A stretch of 28,897 bases of DNA, from NCBI GenBank assembly GCA_964427955.1, contig CAYRWY010000022.1, positions 1 through 28,897 of the forward strand. The letters run 5' to 3'. The notes under the pieces were generated by a model. That model did not search any database and was not told the DNA's origin. It saw nothing but the letters and a program-made list of their open reading frames with translations. The DNA comes from JACRBK01 sp964427955 (GTDB taxonomy: Bacteria > Chloroflexota > Anaerolineae > Aggregatilineales > Aggregatilineaceae). The position numbers and the translations under genes were made by a program. Shown here one piece after another: positions 15,601 to 23,312 of this stretch (position 1 is the stretch's first letter; every line of letters begins with the position of its first letter).

Positions 15601-18600
15601 ATCGACGGTGCTCACCACGCGATCCCCGTAGACCAGCCATTGTTCCGACGCCGATCCGGAACGGTAGACCAGATCGACCGACAGACTGTAGTTGCCGCTG
15701 GTGGTGCCCAGCGCCCCTTCGTAGCGGCGGGCCTCGGCGATGTAAGTCCCGTCTTGCGGTAAGGCCAGACGCAGATTGGCATCCAGGCCCTGCTGGTCGT
15801 CGCCCGTCGCGATCAACTGGCCCGCGGCATCGTATACCGCCACCACCGGATCGAGATCGCCGCTGGTGGCCTGGACCGAGACGGTGACCGTATCTCCCTG
15901 CTGGCCTTCGAAGGACCAGCTTTCGGCAGGCGTAGACCCGTTCAGCAGGCCGATCTGGCGTTTGCCGTACAGCGTCGCCTGGGCGTTGGGCGCGGCGGCG
16001 GCGGTCTGCTCAACAAGCAGTTCATAGCGTCCGCCGGTCCGGCCTTCGGACGACAGCGCCCGCGAGACGCTCACGAGATATTCCGCCTCCACATTGATCG
16101 GATAGGCGGTGATCTGGGCGACATGGCCGACCGGGGCCTGCGCCTGGACCAGGATCGTGCCGTCCGCCGTCGAGAGCGTCACCCGTGGGGCCAGGTCCGA
16201 GCGGGTGTCGGGAGTGACCGTCAGGGAAATCGTGGTGTTACGCACGCCGGCGAACGACCAGACCTGGACAGGAGCGGTCGCGCCGATCTCGCCACTGCGC
16301 GGTTGGTCGGGGCGCACCAGATTGGCGGCGGTCGGCGAGGCACTGTTCAGCACGACGCTCAGGGTGTACTGGGTGTTGGTCTGGCTCGTATCCCGCAGCG
16401 TGACAGCATAGGGGCCGCTGACCGGCAGGACGACATCCAACTGCGCGGGCTGGCTCTCGACGGCTTGCACTTCGGCCAGCAGATCGGCCTGGCCCGTCTG
16501 GCTGGCGACGTGCCAGTCGGTCGAATACAGGCTCAAGGTGGGCAGGCCGCCCGACGCCGCCAGGGTCACGATGTCCCCGGCCTGGCCTTCGAACAGCCAG
16601 GTATCGGATGGATCATCGACGTAGAAACTGCCCGCAACCGTCTCCCCATACTCCAGCACTGATCCCATCGAGCGCGCCAGAGAGTCCTCCAGGTTGATCG
16701 TTAGTTCGTAAACCATCTCGCCGTCAAACGTCTGATCGGGATTCCCCACGATGATCGAATAATGACCGCTGAGGGGCAGCACCGTATGGTCAATCGTGGA
16801 CCCGCCGGTATCTCCTGCCGTGGCGAGTACCTGGCCGTCCCGGGTGCGCAGTTGCAGGGTAAGCGGTGCCGCATCGCCCCGGATGCGCCGCGCCCGGATC
16901 GACACAGTGTCCCCCGCCGTCCCGGCGAAGGTCCAGACGTCGATGAAATTCTCTCGCGTGAGCACATTGCCCGCCGTCGCACCGTAACTGATCGGCTGCT
17001 CGACGCCGCCGACGTTGGCGGGATTACGCGACAGGGAGAGCCGGTACAGACCGGATTGACGCTGACCGCCGGTGACGATCACCTGATAGATTCCCTGGTG
17101 AGGCAGCAGGATGTTGTCGAGAGTCAGGGTGCCGTGCCCCAGGCGGCTCGGACGGCGCACAAAGACATGTCCGGCGCTGTCGGCCAATTTCAGCTCCAGG
17201 GAGGCAGGGCCGCCCGGCGTGAGCGGTTCCAGCGTGAGCGAGACGCTTTCGCCCGCCTGCCCGGCGAAAATCCAGTTATGGACGGTGTCGGTGGTGCTCA
17301 GACCGGCCAGGACCGTGTCGTCCAGGCGCCCGCCCGCGTGCTCGACCGCCGCCCCGGCTTGTTTCAGATTCAGGGTGAGCGCAAAAGCGCCATAGGCGAG
17401 GCTGTCGCTGCGAAGCACGATCTGGTACAGGCTGTCCTCACGGAGGGTAATATTGTCCAGTCGCACACTCAACCCGGCTTCTTCCGCCGTAACCTCGTTC
17501 AGCGCGTTGCCGCCGATCCCGGCCAGCACCATGTTCATCCGCAGCTTGCCCGCGATCTGGACGGCGTGCGCAGTGATCACGTCCCCGGCATGGCCGTAAA
17601 ATACGAACGCGCGCTGCTCGTCGGGCTGTTCAAGCTCGTCGAACAGGGTATCGCCGTAGTCCAGCGGACGCCCGTCGATCACCTGAGACACGGTATCGTC
17701 TACCTCGTCCAACGTGTCGATCCAGAGGGTATACCGCTGGCCCGGATCAAGCCGGACGGCGGCAGTGTAGAATCCCCCGCTGGCGAAATGATAGTTCAAC
17801 ACCGTGGTCCGTCCGCTGTTTTCGAATATTTCCGCGAGCACCGTGGCCGACTGGTCCAGCAGCACGAGGCCGGGTGCGCCGGTCCCGTCCAGCGCCACCA
17901 CCGAGAAGCCCAACATCTGCCCGCTGCTAACGGCAAACGTCCAGGCCTGGTATGGCGCTCCGGACGGCATCTCCCCGCGCACGAGGCTTTCGAGATCGAT
18001 GCGCCGGGCGCTCATCAGGAAGTCAGAGGCGGAGGTGATGGGCGGGATGATCTCGTCGGCGACCGAAATCTGCCGGTGTCCGGGCACGGGCACGGCGGGT
18101 GCCACAAACACCGCCGGGACGGTCACCGCTGCGCCGTCTTGAAGCTGAGAGGCGGGGGCATAGGGAGTCACGACGCTGGCCGCGATCCGGTAGACCACGC
18201 GGCTGGGCGCGTCGTGCTCGACTACCGCGATCCGGAAGCGGCCACCCTGGGCGGTCGGAATGCCCGACAGCGCCAGGCTGCCGGTCTGCTCGACCTGGGT
18301 GGTGGCCACGACCAACCGGCCCGCCTGGTCGAAAACGTAGCCCGCGGGCGGACTGCTGCCCGCCAGGGTCTCGATCCGGACGTTGAGCAGCGACCCCGGC
18401 AGCGTGTCGATCCACCAGGTGTCGGCGGGACGATCCGCCGTGATCACGCCCTTAGAGGGGGTATCCAGCACCAGCGATCCGCCTTCGATCAGTTCACCGC
18501 GCAGCGAATAGCTATGCGGCGCGCTGCCGGAGGGATCGAAGACCACCAGGCGGTAACGCCCGATCTGAGCGAGCGAGACCTGAGTCTGGGCTTGCCGAGT

Positions 18601-20256
18601 CAGGCTGTCGGTCAGCACGACTTGCAGCGTGGAGCCGTCCGGACTTTCGATGGCCAACCCGACCGGAGTGCCGCCGGTCTGCTGTTCGAGATCGAACTGC
18701 CAGCGTTGGGGTGCCGCGAGGTCCAGGGTCCAGGCTTCACTGGCGGCGCTGGCCAGGTCACTGGAGATCGCCAGACCGAGGCCGGTCGGCAGGGGACCTT
18801 TCTCCTGCGGGATGGCGCGCTGGGCAAATGCCCGGCCCTCGACACCATCCAGATCGACTTCGATCTGATACCCGCCGCTGGCCGCGCGCGGCTCGACCAA
18901 TACTTCGTACAGGCCGTCGGCGGCAAGGACCAGCGCCTGCTTCAGACCTTGCTCGATGGTGCGCTGCACCAGCGGTGTGCCGTCCGGTGCTGAAATGGTG
19001 AAGGTGCCATCCAGTATCGGGCCGGTGGGCTGGATTGCGATCCGGACCAGATCACCCGGGTGCCCGGCAAAGTGCCAGGCTTCGGTTACCACAGCGTCCA
19101 GGGCAGAAACCTGGGGAACTCCGTAATTCAGCGGGCGGGACGTGCCGGTCGCCGCAGTCAAGTGATCGACCGTCAGGGCAAAATCGACCGAAGACTGATC
19201 GGAGAGATCCGGGACGGCGACCTCGATCCAGACCGTGCCGGACGACGGCAGCACGACGCTGGTGCGCAGCGGGGTGCTGCCCGAAAAGGCGCCCAGCAGC
19301 GCCTGAGCGGGCGTCATGACCGTCACGGTGCCCAGCCGGTCGGGATCGGAGAGCGTGAGTCCCAACGAGAGGACGCCGCCGGACTCCACCCGGTAGAGCG
19401 CCGTGGGTGCGTCGGCGTTCAGCCGACCGCGCATTTCCTGGCCCAGCGTGGCCGCGATCGGCGTTTCCTGCCCGGACTCCATCCCCGGCGAACGCAGCGT
19501 CAGGGTCAGGTAGTAGGTGCCTGACGTGGTGCCGCGCTCGCCCAACTCATCCCCGGCGCGGCGGGCTGCAATCGAATATGTGCCCGCCAGGGGCAGCTTG
19601 ACCGCCAGCAGCGCCGCGTCCTGGCCGACGCCGCCCGTATCGGCGGTATACAGCACGTCACCTTCGGGCGAGAGCAGCGACACAAAGGAGTCCAGATCCC
19701 CCGACGTGGCCTGCATCGTCACGTCGATCACGTCGCCCGGCGATCCGCGAAACGACCAGACCTGGCGGAAGGAGGTGTCGCTGATTTCGCCGGAGACGGT
19801 GCGGCCATAGGCGATGACGCCGTCTTCAAACCGGGTGGCCGCCTGTTGCAGCTCCAGGCTGAGCGAATAGGCTCCGGTGGTGTCACCGCTGCCGCCAATC
19901 GTCAGCGTGTGGGCACCGCTTTGGCGCAGGCTGGCCGAAAACTGCGCGGTCGCCGGTCCCTGATCCGGCCACTCCAGGTTGACCAGCAGCACGCCGTCGG
20001 GATCGGTCAGCGTCAGCTCCGGGATCAGATCCCCGCTGGTGCGCGTGACTTGCACGCGGACGACATCGTCGCGCAGACCGTCGAACTGCCAGGTCTCGAC
20101 GTCTTCCCCGGAATCGACGGTCCCGCTCACGGTGTCGCCATAGGCCAACCGGCTGCCCTGAGCGGAGACGAAGAAATGAGCACGGATCAAGACGGCGCTC
20201 GCCAGCAGCACGACGATGGCGGCGAGTCCGGTTCGGAAGAGGGGTTGTCTGCGCAT
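12649..20256 (-). CDS. Giant exported protein of about 22 tandem PPC-like beta modules
   Basis: A single 2535-residue frame. Residues 8-29 form a signal peptide or signal anchor after a basic start (MRRQPLFR). The rest is a chain of modules averaging about 114 residues that look like bacterial pre-peptidase C-terminal (PPC) domains. Each has an opening YG-type strand, the core WxFxGxxGD phrase (for example WSFRGSPGDVI, WTFAGTAGDTV, WSFEGQQGDTV), a GDLxPxLTLxxPDG strand, a LPxxGxYxIxV strand and often TSGxYxLxL. I count about 22 W-F core phrases, some degenerate (WQFDLEQ, WALAPAYSG). No protease, glycosidase or anchoring domain is visible; the C-terminus ends within a module. GGAGAG precedes the ATG by three bases. 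PPC domains usually accompany secreted proteases or bind polymers, so a surface or matrix protein is likely, but the function is unknown. Confidence 0.92.
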   Translation of the reverse strand: MRRQPLFRTGLAAIVVLLASAVLIRAHFFVSAQGSRLAYGDTVSGTVDSGEDVETWQFDGLRDDVVRVQVTRTSGDLIPELTLTDPDGVLLVNLEWPDQGPATAQFSASLRQSGAHTLTIGGSGDTTGAYSLSLELQQAATRFEDGVIAYGRTVSGEISDTSFRQVWSFRGSPGDVIDVTMQATSGDLDSFVSLLSPEGDVLYTADTGGVGQDAALLAVKLPLAGTYSIAARRAGDELGERGTTSGTYYLTLTLRSPGMESGQETPIAATLGQEMRGRLNADAPTALYRVESGGVLSLGLTLSDPDRLGTVTVMTPAQALLGAFSGSTPLRTSVVLPSSGTVWIEVAVPDLSDQSSVDFALTVDHLTAATGTSRPLNYGVPQVSALDAVVTEAWHFAGHPGDLVRIAIQPTGPILDGTFTISAPDGTPLVQRTIEQGLKQALVLAADGLYEVLVEPRAASGGYQIEVDLDGVEGRAFAQRAIPQEKGPLPTGLGLAISSDLASAASEAWTLDLAAPQRWQFDLEQQTGGTPVGLAIESPDGSTLQVVLTDSLTRQAQTQVSLAQIGRYRLVVFDPSGSAPHSYSLRGELIEGGSLVLDTPSKGVITADRPADTWWIDTLPGSLLNVRIETLAGSSPPAGYVFDQAGRLVVATTQVEQTGSLALSGIPTAQGGRFRIAVVEHDAPSRVVYRIAASVVTPYAPASQLQDGAAVTVPAVFVAPAVPVPGHRQISVADEIIPPITSASDFLMSARRIDLESLVRGEMPSGAPYQAWTFAVSSGQMLGFSVVALDGTGAPGLVLLDQSATVLAEIFENSGRTTVLNYHFASGGFYTAAVRLDPGQRYTLWIDTLDEVDDTVSQVIDGRPLDYGDTLFDELEQPDEQRAFVFYGHAGDVITAHAVQIAGKLRMNMVLAGIGGNALNEVTAEEAGLSVRLDNITLREDSLYQIVLRSDSLAYGAFALTLNLKQAGAAVEHAGGRLDDTVLAGLSTTDTVHNWIFAGQAGESVSLTLEPLTPGGPASLELKLADSAGHVFVRRPSRLGHGTLTLDNILLPHQGIYQVIVTGGQRQSGLYRLSLSRNPANVGGVEQPISYGATAGNVLTRENFIDVWTFAGTAGDTVSIRARRIRGDAAPLTLQLRTRDGQVLATAGDTGGSTIDHTVLPLSGHYSIIVGNPDQTFDGEMVYELTINLEDSLARSMGSVLEYGETVAGSFYVDDPSDTWLFEGQAGDIVTLAASGGLPTLSLYSTDWHVASQTGQADLLAEVQAVESQPAQLDVVLPVSGPYAVTLRDTSQTNTQYTLSVVLNSASPTAANLVRPDQPRSGEIGATAPVQVWSFAGVRNTTISLTVTPDTRSDLAPRVTLSTADGTILVQAQAPVGHVAQITAYPINVEAEYLVSVSRALSSEGRTGGRYELLVEQTAAAAPNAQATLYGKRQIGLLNGSTPAESWSFEGQQGDTVTVSVQATSGDLDPVVAVYDAAGQLIATGDDQQGLDANLRLALPQDGTYIAEARRYEGALGTTSGNYSLSVDLVYRSGSASEQWLVYGDRVVSTVDGDQPGEQWSFTGEAGDVIHVDLQFAQDDSPLLLSLSDPAGTELATGIRDRGDAIIDGFTLPARGSYLLSVVRPGDARAAFSPYSLELDLLDAQSQTLAQGGVLALDRPAAGQFTAVPATQLWTFEAAAGDSVALALTRLRGLLSAQLTLVAPDGSPITTLSAVPGSTNTLTTGPLTLPLAGVYTLLVSGDEQALGLTYRLWLQPAAPVLETAQVLAPLQDGFGTIDALAPQAAWTFEAQAGETLSLRVGATGGDLAPTLTLWGPDQRPLMKGSASGTQASLLGFVAPQDGTYRVIVGRSGGVAGSTSGTYRLMLRREWISERAVVAQDVPFGTRQTGILAGDSVALYAFQGAAGDVIGLSVSVDEGNVPDLTLETEAGVAINVPLSKFDHETDLTAFALPAEGRYIVALQGSQPYTFSLFRRGQEIAGSGLVRNLGRGQAFVEAVQAPGQTTQWNFDGEAGEVLILVVDSAQSALRADLALYGPRGYLASATGDPDSSLVTLGPVRLPESGAYQLVVGAWLGTAGTTSGAYSVRVQTADPGESGSAGGHIPVLNTVVNGGLTAADAQDLWTFDGRAGEVITVRADQSSAAGSLSLELAAPDGSVLGTGQSGSAEIPLITLPMTGVYQIRVAGQVTAESSIEYRLAVILSQNTLVASMASAQGIAYGDQPGGTFQPGQDRQAWVFFGQMGEQAAAQVDPSSDTVGLAVYLLAPDGQVVVANAGRVPGHTVELGGTVLPQSGFYGLIVERGGDLGTSEEYHLKLSRIAGGALQQGALDVEASGWLTDAAPVHQWALAPAYSGDYVVQLEPLSPVEHLDLFIELASGQVVAAGTVDEQGLMVARARLESDQTYAVLVSGGLLVAQGQYTLRWQPAQESPVSATLSVALPNIGRITTEHFSNEWQIAVTAGAQVVAVTPVSGDLIPLVSVYDVNGILVRQQLAERSTALEVEVDFPADGIYRIVVSRARGAAGQSKGDYTIIVRPPA

Positions 20257-20298
20257 GGTCTCTCCAGCGGTCGATCAGTAAGTGGCACAACGCCTCCC

Positions 20299-20304
20299 AT
20301 TATA
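20299..20304 (-). promoter_or_regulatory. Possible -10 box for the giant PPC gene
   Basis: TATAAT on the minus strand lies 42 bases upstream of the start codon. I find no acceptable -35 at 16-19 bp, so this is only a candidate. Confidence 0.3.
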
Positions 20305-20352
20305 GTGGAGAACCTCGAGAATCACCGCTTTCCAGGTTGGCCGGAGCGGCGC

Positions 20353-20380
20353 TTGCGCCTTCCGCCAGTCCGGTTATAAT
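20353..20380 (+). promoter_or_regulatory. Promoter of the TPR membrane protein gene
   Basis: TTGCGC (20353-20358), 16 bp spacer, perfect TATAAT (20375-20380). The predicted start near 20387 leaves a leader of about 43 bases with GGAGGG (20417-20422) as ribosome site. Confidence 0.65.
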
Positions 20381-20429
20381 GCGATTGGAAAGCGTTGGTC
20401 GAAGCCAATTTCATGCGGAGGGCAAAAAG

Positions 20430-21536
20430 ATGAGCAATTCCAAAGAGCAGCTCAAGCGCGCCTATCGATTGATCAAACGTGATAAGCCGGACGAAGCCCG
20501 CGCGATTATCCGCCCGATTCTGGATGCCGAACCGGATAACGCCCAGGCGTGGTGGCTGCTGGCCCATACCGTAGACGATCCCAGTGAAGTGCGAGCGGCG
20601 CTCAACAAGATGTTGGCCCTCGACCCGAACAACACTAATGCCCCGAAGGCCCGCGAACTGCTCGCCATGCTGGATCAGCAGTTCCCTCCGGCCTCAATCT
20701 TCGACGAAGAGGAAGATACCTTCTCGCCCTTCCCGGCTTCGGAAGCGCCCACCGCCCCCAACGTGTTTGCGACTGATTTCGACAGCGATTTCCCCAGCGA
20801 GGACTTTGAAACTCTCGGCGAGCAGATGTTCCCCGGCTTCGACGAACCTGCGAGCACCGAAAAGCCCGAACCCACCGGAGTGGCCTTCGACATTCCCAAG
20901 GCGCAGCCCGAACCCGAAGAAGAAGAAGCGGACATTGCCAAACTGTTCCAGTTCGAGGGGGACGAGAACCTGGACGACGAGGCTAAAGCTACGCTGGAAG
21001 AAAAAGCCGCGCGGCGGGCAGGCGGACGGGGACGGCGGTTATTTCGGGCGGCCCTGCTGCTGGTGTTGGTCGCGGTGATCGCGCTGGCGGCGTTGTACGT
21101 GCTGCTGTCGGGCGGAACGTCGAAGAAAGACCCCGGCGCCCTGGCGGCGGTCCAGGTGCAGTCCGACAAGGTAAGCCAGGCCCTCAGTTTGGCACAGACC
21201 GATCTTGGCAGCGTCAGCCTGGGCAGCGACCAGCACGTGGTCGTGGCCCAGGGAAAGCTCGGCAATACGCTGTACGTGGAATTTTGCAGCCAGCCCACGC
21301 CCGCTATGCCGGACCTGATCGCGCAGGCGATGGGCGTCGCCGTGCGGAGTGCGCCGACGCTGGGCGAAGATCTGGCCGCCGTGGGCGTCTCGGTGAACCT
21401 GTGCGGCAGCACGGCGCACGACACGCTGTACCGGGCCGCCGTGCCGGTCAAAGAGGCCGTGCGGTTTTTGAATGGCGAATTTGGCGAAGGCGAAACCGGC
21501 CTGGCCAGCTTCCAGGCGACCTGGAAGACTTCTTAG
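20430..21536 (+). CDS. TPR-domain protein anchored by one membrane span
   Basis: GGAGGG seven bases upstream supports ATG 20430, giving 368 residues. Residues 1-75 form a TPR-like helical domain (YRLIKRDKPDEARAIIRPIL, then AWWLLAHTV and MLALDPNN). Residues 85-195 are a long acidic, Pro/Phe/Glu-rich linker without predicted fold. A basic patch (RRAGGRGRRLFR) precedes one membrane span at about 208-228, so the TPR part should be cytoplasmic. The outer domain (about 235-368) has two cysteines (VEFCSQ and VNLCGS) that could form a disulfide; it is not a family I recognise. TPR domains hold partner proteins, so this may scaffold an envelope complex. The stop codon overlaps the stop of the convergent kinase gene. 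Confidence 0.85.
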   Translation: MSNSKEQLKRAYRLIKRDKPDEARAIIRPILDAEPDNAQAWWLLAHTVDDPSEVRAALNKMLALDPNNTNAPKARELLAMLDQQFPPASIFDEEEDTFSPFPASEAPTAPNVFATDFDSDFPSEDFETLGEQMFPGFDEPASTEKPEPTGVAFDIPKAQPEPEEEEADIAKLFQFEGDENLDDEAKATLEEKAARRAGGRGRRLFRAALLLVLVAVIALAALYVLLSGGTSKKDPGALAAVQVQSDKVSQALSLAQTDLGSVSLGSDQHVVVAQGKLGNTLYVEFCSQPTPAMPDLIAQAMGVAVRSAPTLGEDLAAVGVSVNLCGSTAHDTLYRAAVPVKEAVRFLNGEFGEGETGLASFQATWKTS

Positions 21537-23185
21537 CCTACTTCTTCGCGCACAGGAAGCCAGACGGTGAAGCGACTGCCCTGTCCCGGCTGGCTTTCTA
21601 CCCGAATCTCGCCGCCGTGTCCCTGGATGATCCCATACGTCACGGCCAGCCCTAAGCCGGTGCCATCGCCCTTGGTGGTATAAAACGGCTCGAAAATCCG
21701 CGCGATAGTCTCCTGATCCATGCCCACCCCGGTATCGGCGATGCTGAGGGCGACGCCCGCGTCTTCGGGGTGCACCTCGATGTGAATTTCACCCCCGTGG
21801 GCCATCGACTCCGCCGCGTTGAGCACCAGGTTGAGCAAGACCTGCTTGAGTTGGGACGGCGCTCCCCACGGAGCGCGGACGGGTTCCAGGCGGGTGTGAA
21901 TCCGCACCTGCATTCGTTCAAGCTGGCGGTTGGTCAGCAGCAGGACCTCGCTGACCAGGTCGTGAAGATCGATCGGGATCTTTTCGACCGCGCTGGGCCG
22001 CGAAAAATCGAGCAGCTTGGACACAATGGTCTTGATACGCTGGACCTCGCGCTCGGCTACCCGCAGACCTTCCATATCGACCGGCTGCTCGTTCTGCAAG
22101 TCTTCGATGGCCACTTCGAGGCAGTTCAAAATGGGCTGCAAGGGATTATTCACTTCGTGGGCAATGCCCGCCGCCAAGCGCCCCAACGCCGCCAGTTTTT
22201 CGTTCTGGATGAGCTGCTCCTGGGCTTCGCGCAACTGCTGCGTCCGGGCTTCGACCATACTTTCCAGATTTTGGGCGTAGCTCTGTAGATCGGCATGGAG
22301 TTGGGCATTACGCACGGCCAGCGCCGCCTGCTCCCCGATCGAGCGCAGCATCCGCAGATCGTTTTCGCCGTACTTTTCCGATTCCCGGTGGGCGACGGTC
22401 AGCAGCCCCAACAACTGCCCGTGGTGTTTGAGCGGCGCAGCGATGGCCGAATTCAGATTGAGCGAGGCCAGGTAGGCCGCTGTCGTCTCGTCGTTGGTTG
22501 TATCGACCACCAGGAACGGCTCGCCATCCTGATACACCTGGCTGGCCAGCGTGTCGTTCCGGGCCAACAGGCTGCGGGCCATTTCCAGCGTTCCCTCGCC
22601 GCGGGCCAGATCGTGGTAGAAGATGGGCTGCTGGCGGTCGTCAAACAGGTACAACTCTACGTGATCGGCCTCGAATTCATCCCGCGCCAGCGTCAGGATC
22701 AGGCTGGTCAATTCGGACAGCCCCAGCCGTTGGTTGAATTCACCGCCAATGCGGACCAGTTCTTCCAGTTCCTCGCTGCGGCGCTGGAGACGATCTTCCA
22801 ACTGGCGCGCGCGCATCTTGCTGGTCGCGCGGGCCAGCAGTTCGTGGTAGTCATAGGGCTTGCGGATATAATCGTCCGCGCCCAACTGCAAGCCGTGGGC
22901 CACGTCGGATGGCTCGCGCGCGGCTGCCGTCACGAAGATCACCGGAATGCGCGCCGTCTCCGGGTTATCGCGCAGGCGGGCCGTCACCTCGAACCCGTTC
23001 ATGCGCGGCATCTGGACGTCCATCAAAATCAGATCCGGCTTCAACTCGCGGGCTTTGGCCAGCGCGTCGAGGCCGTCCAGGGCGCTCTCGACCTTGAATC
23101 CATCCCGTTCCAATACCCGTTGCAGTAAGGCGATGGCGTTGCGTTCGTCGTCGGCCACCAGTACCAAAGGTTTGTGTGTCTGCAT
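21533..23185 (-). CDS. REC-GAF-histidine kinase (receiver-first hybrid kinase)
   Basis: A 550-residue cytoplasmic signalling protein. Domains in order: receiver at about 5-120 with acidic pair Asp12/Asp13, phosphoacceptor Asp56 (LMDVQMP) and Lys109 (YIRKPY); a short coiled coil; GAF at about 145-300 (AIAAPLKHHGQLLGLLTV); a coiled coil at about 300-330; HisKA with His343 in GIAHEVNNPL; ATPase domain with Asn456 (VLNAAES), Asp484 (DTGVGM) and GDGTGLGL (506-513). The order suggests the kinase is controlled by phosphorylation of its own N-terminal receiver by another kinase and by a GAF ligand. I chose ATG 23185 because AAGGA lies just upstream and the receiver begins at once; an in-frame start at 23248 would add 21 residues unlike a receiver. 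No output regulator lies beside it. Confidence 0.93.
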   Translation of the reverse strand: MQTHKPLVLVADDERNAIALLQRVLERDGFKVESALDGLDALAKARELKPDLILMDVQMPRMNGFEVTARLRDNPETARIPVIFVTAAAREPSDVAHGLQLGADDYIRKPYDYHELLARATSKMRARQLEDRLQRRSEELEELVRIGGEFNQRLGLSELTSLILTLARDEFEADHVELYLFDDRQQPIFYHDLARGEGTLEMARSLLARNDTLASQVYQDGEPFLVVDTTNDETTAAYLASLNLNSAIAAPLKHHGQLLGLLTVAHRESEKYGENDLRMLRSIGEQAALAVRNAQLHADLQSYAQNLESMVEARTQQLREAQEQLIQNEKLAALGRLAAGIAHEVNNPLQPILNCLEVAIEDLQNEQPVDMEGLRVAEREVQRIKTIVSKLLDFSRPSAVEKIPIDLHDLVSEVLLLTNRQLERMQVRIHTRLEPVRAPWGAPSQLKQVLLNLVLNAAESMAHGGEIHIEVHPEDAGVALSIADTGVGMDQETIARIFEPFYTTKGDGTGLGLAVTYGIIQGHGGEIRVESQPGQGSRFTVWLPVREEVG

Positions 23186-23247
23186 GACGCATCCTTTCTC
23201 CCCAACCTGACTCAATGATAATCGCTCTCCGACAAACAGGAAAATCA

Positions 23248-23278
23248 TTGGCGCTTATCTTCGCGTCGACATTATGCT
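23248..23278 (+). promoter_or_regulatory. Possible promoter of the S41 protease - smpB run
   Basis: TTGGCG (23248-23253) and TATGCT (23273-23278) with a 19 bp spacer. The -35 word equals that of the RND gene promoter, but the spacer is long and the -10 has four of six matches. Confidence 0.3.
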
Positions 23279-23312
23279 AGAATTTTGATGTCTCCCAGCG
23301 AAAAGAGTGAGT

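Noticed and set aside
16762..18993. 743-codon open frame on the plus strand inside the giant PPC gene
   Set aside because: It is the antisense of a high-GC gene; its product is rich in Arg, Gln, His and Gly with no domain pattern, while the minus strand shows regular PPC modules.
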